A DNA stretch of 64,000 nt from Streptomyces sp. NBC_01198 (GTDB lineage Bacteria > Actinomycetota > Actinomycetes > Streptomycetales > Streptomycetaceae): the NCBI RefSeq assembly GCF_036010485.1, contig NZ_CP108568.1, positions 3,603,001-3,667,000 on the forward strand. Direction: 5' to 3'. Shown piece by piece: positions 60,179 through 64,000 of this stretch; position 1 is the stretch's first letter; the number at the start of each line of letters is the position of its first letter. Made by a program: the position numbers and the translations under genes. A model generated the notes under the pieces. The model searched no databases. It was not told the DNA's origin and was given only the letters and a program-made list of their open reading frames with translations.

Positions 60179-60648
60179 AGCTTGCCGGTGCCGTACTTGT
60201 GGGTGTGCGCAGCGATGTAACCGGTGGCGGTCGGCTGGGTATGGAGGACGACTTCCTGGGTGTACGGGTCCACCACCAGGTAGGCGGGAATGCCGTACCG
60301 GCCGTACTTCGCAGTGCAGTCGTCGTAGTCCTTGCGTGCCGAGGACGTGGAGACCACTTCCGAGATCAGCAGGACGTCTTCGAAGCTGTAGCGCTTGCCT
60401 TGTCTATGAGCATCCTCGCGGAGGATGGCCAGATCAGGAGCTGAGTTCTCGTCGGCGGGGAAGTCGATGTAGACGTCAGAGGTGACTTTCGCGTGGCGGC
60501 CGAGAGCGAGAGCCGAGTCGATCTGCATCGACCTGATGGTGCTGGAGTGCTCTTCACTCTGCGGGGTCATGATCACCTTTCCGTCGGCCCCGAACAGGAC
60601 CGTGTACCCCTCGGGGAACTCGGTGTGCGCGATCGCGTCGACGCTCAT
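60100..60648 (-). CDS. Uma2 family putative restriction endonuclease (DUF820)
   Basis: 182 residues, ATG at 60648 with GAAGGAGCC upstream. PD-(D/E)xK nuclease fold: Asp in ENSAPDLAILRED, Glu in LLISEVVSTSSARKDYDDC, then GRYGIPAYLVVDPYTQEVVL. Abundant in Streptomyces; function unsettled. A copy of its last 26 codons with 3' flank lies at 61.77 kb, 1,671 bases to the right. Confidence 0.9.
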   Translation of the reverse strand: MSVDAIAHTEFPEGYTVLFGADGKVIMTPQSEEHSSTIRSMQIDSALALGRHAKVTSDVYIDFPADENSAPDLAILREDAHRQGKRYSFEDVLLISEVVSTSSARKDYDDCTAKYGRYGIPAYLVVDPYTQEVVLHTQPTATGYIAAHTHKYGTGKLSIPLADGRTFTLDLDELPRPEEDAR

Positions 60649-60792
60649 GGACGGCTCCTTCCCGTGTGTGGTCAGAATACGGCGAACAGTCCGGCGTCAC
60701 CGGGCTCGATGAGTCGCAAACGAGGTCGATCGCACCAGGTGCATCAGGCCGACCGCCGTGTACCGACGGTCGCCCTTCGTATGCGCCCCTGA

Positions 60793-61290
60793 TCAGCGGG
60801 CGGCACGTGCTTCGAGCCAGCGTGCCGCGGAGGTCTCATCCACCGAGTAGAACGCCTCCGCTGTCTGCTTGCCGTCCACCTCCCCACCCCATGTGAAGGT
60901 CATGGGCCAGTTCCCGCGGCCGTAGTGCGCGTGGATATGCCGTGTGAGAGCAGCCAGCGATCCGCGCAACTGCTCACGCTCGATGCCGAGCCGATCGACG
61001 AGGACCGTCGTGCTGAATCTCGTACCGGGGTGTCCGGCCAACACATCGAGGACCGCCGCGACCCGGCTGATCGACGGCAACTTGGTGGCGGCCAAGGAGC
61101 GGAGGTCTGCCACCTCCCACTCGGCATACGGCCGATTCGCGTCCGGATCGGCGCCCTTCGTACCTCCTGGCAGAGGGCTTTCCGCTCCGAGGTCTGCGCT
61201 CCCGTCCAGTTCGGCGATGAACGCGTACACCTTCATGACGTACTCCTGCGGCACATGAACAGCGACGAACTGCCGGTCTCGGTCTTCCAC
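60793..61290 (-). CDS. small winged-helix-like protein of unknown function
   Basis: 165 residues from GTG at 61290, with GGAGAGG upstream. The N-terminal 35 residues form a strand-rich start (FVAVHVPQEYVMKVYAFIAE). The C-terminal 100 residues look like a winged helix (SRVAAVLDVLAGHPGTRFST, then VLVDRLGIEREQLRGSLAAL and GNWPMTFTWGGEVDG). Similar DUF proteins occur in streptomycetes; no function known. A perfect 9-bp inverted repeat lies 23 bases upstream and may be its operator. Confidence 0.75.
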   Translation of the reverse strand: MEDRDRQFVAVHVPQEYVMKVYAFIAELDGSADLGAESPLPGGTKGADPDANRPYAEWEVADLRSLAATKLPSISRVAAVLDVLAGHPGTRFSTTVLVDRLGIEREQLRGSLAALTRHIHAHYGRGNWPMTFTWGGEVDGKQTAEAFYSVDETSAARWLEARAAR

Positions 61291-61312
61291 GGCCTGACCT
61301 CTCCAATAGTAC

Positions 61313-61337
61313 ACCGTCTACTTCTATAGTAGACGGT
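61313..61337. promoter_or_regulatory. 9-bp inverted repeat with extra half-site, probable operator
   Basis: ACCGTCTAC, 7 bases (TTCTATA), GTAGACGGT: perfect. A further GTAGACGGTA lies at 61371-61380. AT-rich for this genome. It lies just upstream of the minus-strand gene starting at 61290. Confidence 0.65.
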
Positions 61338-61441
61338 ATGCAGCCTAGGGCTTGCTGTCTATATTCCCGAGTAGACGGTATATCTCTGGTACTGCCATCC
61401 GCTGTTTCCTGAGCCCCACATCGGGCGCCGAGCACTCAACC

Positions 61442-61466
61442 GAATGGGTGTGTGAACGCGGAGTGG
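61442..61466 (+). repeat. 25-bp junction sequence, copy 3
   Basis: GAATGGGT followed by GTGTGAACGCGGAGTGG: two changes from the copies at 54002 and 57306. Directly precedes aminotransferase copy 4. Confidence 0.88.
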
Positions 61467-61626
61467 GCTGGGTGACGGGCTCCGCGGATATGGGCGCCGC
61501 GGTCCGCACCGCGAAGCAGTTCCTGACCGCCGCCGGCCGCACACCCAGGTCCGCTTCGCCTTCCGCAAACGCGAAAACGTCCTCACCGAAGCGGCATCAA
61601 AGCTTCGCAAGGCCTTCAACGGCTGA
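61467..61626 (+). pseudogene. aminotransferase 3'-end copy 4 (internally deleted)
   Basis: Starts GWVTGSADMGAAVRTAKQFL and then jumps over about 250 bases to the end (GGCCGCACACCCAGGTCCGC ... AAAGCTTCGCAAGGCCTTC AACGGC) and its stop, TGA, followed by GCCCCGCCC. The jump shifts the frame, so only the ends are recognisable. It keeps GGCTGGGTGACGGG, the closest match to the intact gene at the breakpoint. Confidence 0.88.
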
Positions 61627-61672
61627 GCCCCGCCCTTACAAGGCGGATGTCCACCGCGCTGACGCCCCCCGG

Positions 61673-61849
61673 GCGGCCTTCGTCACGGCAACCGTGTACG
61701 TGTCCTCACGCGATCGGGCTTCCGGCCGGGCCGCGGTTCCTGAGCCGGTCCTGGGTCGGTGCCGCGTTCGTCAGCGGGCGTCTTCCCCGGGGCGCGGAAG
61801 TTCGTCGAGGTCCAGGGTGAAAATGCGACCGTCGGCAAGGGGGATGGAG
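61673..61849. repeat. about 178-bp direct repeat, copy 2
   Basis: Second copy of 60001-60178. Follows aminotransferase copy 4 by about 45 bases. Confidence 0.85.
61771..61849 (-). pseudogene. 3' fragment of uma2 (26 codons)
   Basis: The minus strand encodes SIPLADGRIFTLDLDELPRP GEDAR and a stop, differing from the intact Uma2 C-terminus at two residues (T to I, E to G). No upstream coding part; sequence diverges at 61850. A remnant. Confidence 0.85.
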
Positions 61850-61906
61850 TCTGCTCCCCGCCCGTAGTTGGGAAAGCAGAGAGCCGCTTCGGGCAGGATG
61901 AGGGGC

Positions 61907-63904
61907 ATGGCGGGTGGGAAGGACGAGCTCATAGGGCTGTTGCAGCGTGCGGGGCTGGAAGTCGTAGGGGACCGGCAGATCGAGGAGGTACTGCCGCCCC
62001 GAGCAGCTTGGCGACCGGTCATCTCGGGCAGCGCCAAACCGACCGTGGCCGTGCGGGACGATCGGCCCGACCTGATCGCCGAGCTCAACGCGCAGTGGCA
62101 CCTGCTCGCGGCCGGCAGCGGGGTCATTGGCGAGGACGGAGTATTCCTCGTCGATGTCGCCGGCCGCTGGACAGGAAGTGCCCCCAGGCGCTGGACACGG
62201 GTGCGGCTCACCGGTCAGTGGGACCTCGCCGGGGTCCTCGGTGAGCGGCCCGGGCAGCCGGAGTTCGTCACTCTCTCGACGGACGGCAGCGTCCTGATCG
62301 GGGTGACCACCGAAGAGGACGAGATCTGGTTCACCCTGCTGGACCACATCGCAGAGCGGCAGGAGGCAGCCGCTCGGGCGGCAGCCCGGGAAACCCCTCA
62401 GCAACGGGAAGCAGCTTGGGCAGGGCTGATTCAAGGACCGAAGCCTTCGACGAGACTGGGCGAGAAGTGGGCGCACGGGCTTGCCCTCAACCCGGCCGCA
62501 CCCGATGACCTCCGCGCCCGCCTCCTGGGCCTGTCGCACCACCTCCTGTGGCGCCCCCTGCCGACGGCGGTCGTCGAGGCGGCCATGGCCCACCCGGATC
62601 GGAAGCTGCGGCAGTTGCTCGCCGAGGCCCAGCCGAACATCACCGCTGAGCAGTGGGGCCGCCTGATCCTGAGCGAACCGGAATCCCGGCACCGGTGGAT
62701 CCTCACCATGCTCGCGGCGGACCGGCGTGCCGAACTCACCAGCTACGCGTACGAGCAGCTCGCCACCGACCCGTCCGTGCGGGTCCGCGAAGAGACCGCT
62801 CGCCTTCCTGGCCTGCCCGTACGGATACTCACCGCCCTGGCCGTCGACGTCGACCCGTCCGTGCGAGCCTCGGCCTGCCGGAGGGCTTGGCCTCATCTGG
62901 ACACTCCGGCCCGGCGCGCACTGCTGAACGATCCCTCCGGCAAGGTCCGCGTTGAGGCGCTGCTCCAATACCACCAGGAGCACCCGATGCCCCGGTCGGT
63001 CTTTGAGACCGCGGAATTCACCGACCGCGCGCTGGGCGCATGCCGTCTGGAGCACGGCCTCGCCGAACACCTGGCCCGCCACGGCAGTCCGGCTCAGCGT
63101 TGCTCCCTCGCGGGCAATCCGCACCTGGACCCGGACCTGGTCAGCCTCCTATCCCAGGATCCCGACGAGAGCGTTCGGTCCGTGGTGGCCATACGCTCCG
63201 ACCTCTCCGAGGAACAGCGGGCCTCCATTCCCATCGACTTCGACCCGCGCGGCCACCACTCTCCGCTCGACTGGGTCATGGCACTTCACCAGGATCCCGA
63301 CGCCACGCGCCGTTTGGCCGCCTCCACCCACCCCCTCGTCCGCAGGAGCGTCGCCCGGGCCCAGCACCTCCCGCCGGACGTCGTCGAACGCCTTGCCGGC
63401 GACGAAGACCGTGTCGTCCAGCTCTTTCTCGCGGAATCCTGCGACGACGCGCCCGCGGACATGCTGCTCAGGGTGTGGCAGTGGTGGACCGGCAGCCTCA
63501 GCACTCCCGACCGCCCCCACGGTCATCCGAACTTCCCCCGCCGCGACCTGCTCCGTCACGCCGACGACCCGAACCCACGGATGCGCCAACTTGCCTTGGA
63601 CGACCCGGAGTCGACAGCCGTTCTGGTCGAACGGTTCAGCCGGGACAGTGATGGGGAAGTTCGACACCGAGCCGCCACCGACCCTCGGCTGACAGCAGAA
63701 TCGGCGGTACGCCTGCTTGACGACCCGCACGAACGCGTACGCCACGCGGCCGCCCTGCACCCCAGCCTGCCCGCACAGGTGCTGATCCGGCTGCTGCGGG
63801 ACACTGACACCGCACAGACGGCAGCGCGGCACCCGGCATTGCCCACCACTGTCATGGAGCAGATGCTCCAGTGGGTCCAGCCCAGCGCCGCAGCGGGGCC
63901 GTGA
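61907..63904 (+). CDS. large LRV/HEAT-like repeat protein
   Basis: 665 residues from ATG at 61907 (GAGGGG upstream; ATG 61898 also in frame). Residues 1-150 form a separate domain (ELIGLLQRAGLEVVGDRQIE, WTGSAPRRWTRVRLTGQWDL). Residues about 175-650 are short helical repeats of 20-28 residues with motifs such as LALNPAAPDDLRARLLGL, DPSVRVREETARLPGLPV and DPHERVRHAAALHPSLPA. They are of the LRV (leucine-rich variant)/HEAT kind, annotated in streptomycetes as PE-PGRS-like or leucine-rich-repeat-variant proteins. No enzyme motif. It is nearly the same size as the HEAT protein at 54.5 kb but not evidently the same family. Confidence 0.85.
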   Translation: MAGGKDELIGLLQRAGLEVVGDRQIEEVLPPRAAWRPVISGSAKPTVAVRDDRPDLIAELNAQWHLLAAGSGVIGEDGVFLVDVAGRWTGSAPRRWTRVRLTGQWDLAGVLGERPGQPEFVTLSTDGSVLIGVTTEEDEIWFTLLDHIAERQEAAARAAARETPQQREAAWAGLIQGPKPSTRLGEKWAHGLALNPAAPDDLRARLLGLSHHLLWRPLPTAVVEAAMAHPDRKLRQLLAEAQPNITAEQWGRLILSEPESRHRWILTMLAADRRAELTSYAYEQLATDPSVRVREETARLPGLPVRILTALAVDVDPSVRASACRRAWPHLDTPARRALLNDPSGKVRVEALLQYHQEHPMPRSVFETAEFTDRALGACRLEHGLAEHLARHGSPAQRCSLAGNPHLDPDLVSLLSQDPDESVRSVVAIRSDLSEEQRASIPIDFDPRGHHSPLDWVMALHQDPDATRRLAASTHPLVRRSVARAQHLPPDVVERLAGDEDRVVQLFLAESCDDAPADMLLRVWQWWTGSLSTPDRPHGHPNFPRRDLLRHADDPNPRMRQLALDDPESTAVLVERFSRDSDGEVRHRAATDPRLTAESAVRLLDDPHERVRHAAALHPSLPAQVLIRLLRDTDTAQTAARHPALPTTVMEQMLQWVQPSAAAGP

Positions 63905-63913
63905 GCCGGCCGC

Positions 63914-64000
63914 GAGGCCCACCTCTCCGGCGCACAGACCTTGCCAGCCCGGTATGCCGCGCTCAACCTCGGCCTCGCGGACGCTGTGAACGTCGCCCTC
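63914..64000 (+). pseudogene. vapC-like fragment running off the right edge
   Basis: Encodes EAHLSGAQTLPARYAALNLG, then LADAVNVAL, closely matching VapC residues 81-109 at 57100-57186 (EAHLSAAQTQRARYAALNLD). It begins without a start 9 bases after the repeat-protein stop, so the 5' two thirds are absent. The catalytic Asp equivalent to Asp103 is kept; that to Asp100 is Gly. Confidence 0.75.

Noticed and set aside
50034-61626. Insertion sequence or integrase as the cause of the array
   Set aside because: No transposase, tyrosine or serine recombinase motif, and no IS inverted repeats were found between 50 and 64 kb. The mechanism stays open.
61706-63124. 472-codon minus-strand frame opposite the LRV-like protein
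   Set aside because: Antisense shadow. The plus-strand frame has clear repeats and a ribosome-binding site.

Overview
This is high-GC actinobacterial chromosome, almost certainly Streptomyces or a close relative (Streptacidiphilus/Kitasatospora type). bldG and its anti-sigma partner, the MFS-thymidylate kinase fusion, the helicase/Tad secretion neighbourhood, the 224-residue Crp, DUF2752/DUF3151/DUF3152/DUF4244 proteins and GTG/TTG or leaderless starts all point there. From memory, the order tmk-topA-hppA-anti-sigma-bldG-helicase ... acs-nhaA ... nth-crp and kynA-kynU-fba-pyrE-spermidine synthase-DUF2617-aminotransferase follows the S. coelicolor core chromosome, with a synteny jump near 38.5 kb. 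A perfect ParB site (parS, 44600) fits a location within a few hundred kb of oriC.

Layout. 1-12.4 kb: tmk (runs off the left edge), topA, two small membrane proteins, a methyltransferase, a lipoprotein, the proton-pumping pyrophosphatase hppA and an anti-sigma ATPase. 12.4-21.4 kb: bldG, then the helicase/secretion neighbourhood: a DEAH helicase facing a minus-strand Tad-type pilus/secretion operon (ssd/CpaE-like, tadA, a fused tadB-tadC, a DUF4244 pilin-like protein and two TadE-like pseudopilins). 21.4-38.5 kb: HAD phosphatase, degenerate Fic-like protein, ParA/CooC-like ATPase, deacetylase-like lipoprotein, SulP-carbonic anhydrase fusion, acs, nhaA, holin-like protein, hydrolase, MarP-type protease, Nudix, nth and crp. 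38.6-51.2 kb: tryptophan-to-anthranilate catabolic operon (kynA-kynU-hydrolase), DUF3152, DUF3151, fbaA, parS, pyrE, an aldose epimerase, a CoxG-like protein, a spermidine-synthase-like protein, DUF2617 and a PLP aminotransferase.

51.2-64 kb is an accessory island and the most unusual part. Four further partial copies of the last third of the PLP aminotransferase gene lie in it in direct orientation. Three of them begin right after the same 25-bp sequence, and none includes the catalytic lysine. Between them sit short cargo blocks: DUF1330 / carboxymuconolactone-decarboxylase-like / HxlR and a YefM-YoeB remnant; a HEAT-repeat protein with vapBC; a VOC protein; a septum-formation lipoprotein with Uma2 and a small wing-helix-like protein; and a large repeat protein. 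vapC fragments and a duplicated uma2 3' end are scattered among them. It looks like a cassette array built by repeated insertion at one point inside the aminotransferase gene, each insertion supplying a new 3' end and pushing the old one downstream. No integrase is present in the window.

A second theme is expression signals. Many genes have a TANNNT hexamer 6-8 bases before the start codon and no ribosome-binding site, which suggests leaderless mRNAs. acs has a 13-bp inverted repeat that buries its ribosome-binding site, and a hairpin separates bldG from its downstream anti-sigma gene. No tRNA, rRNA, CRISPR array or complete insertion sequence was seen.
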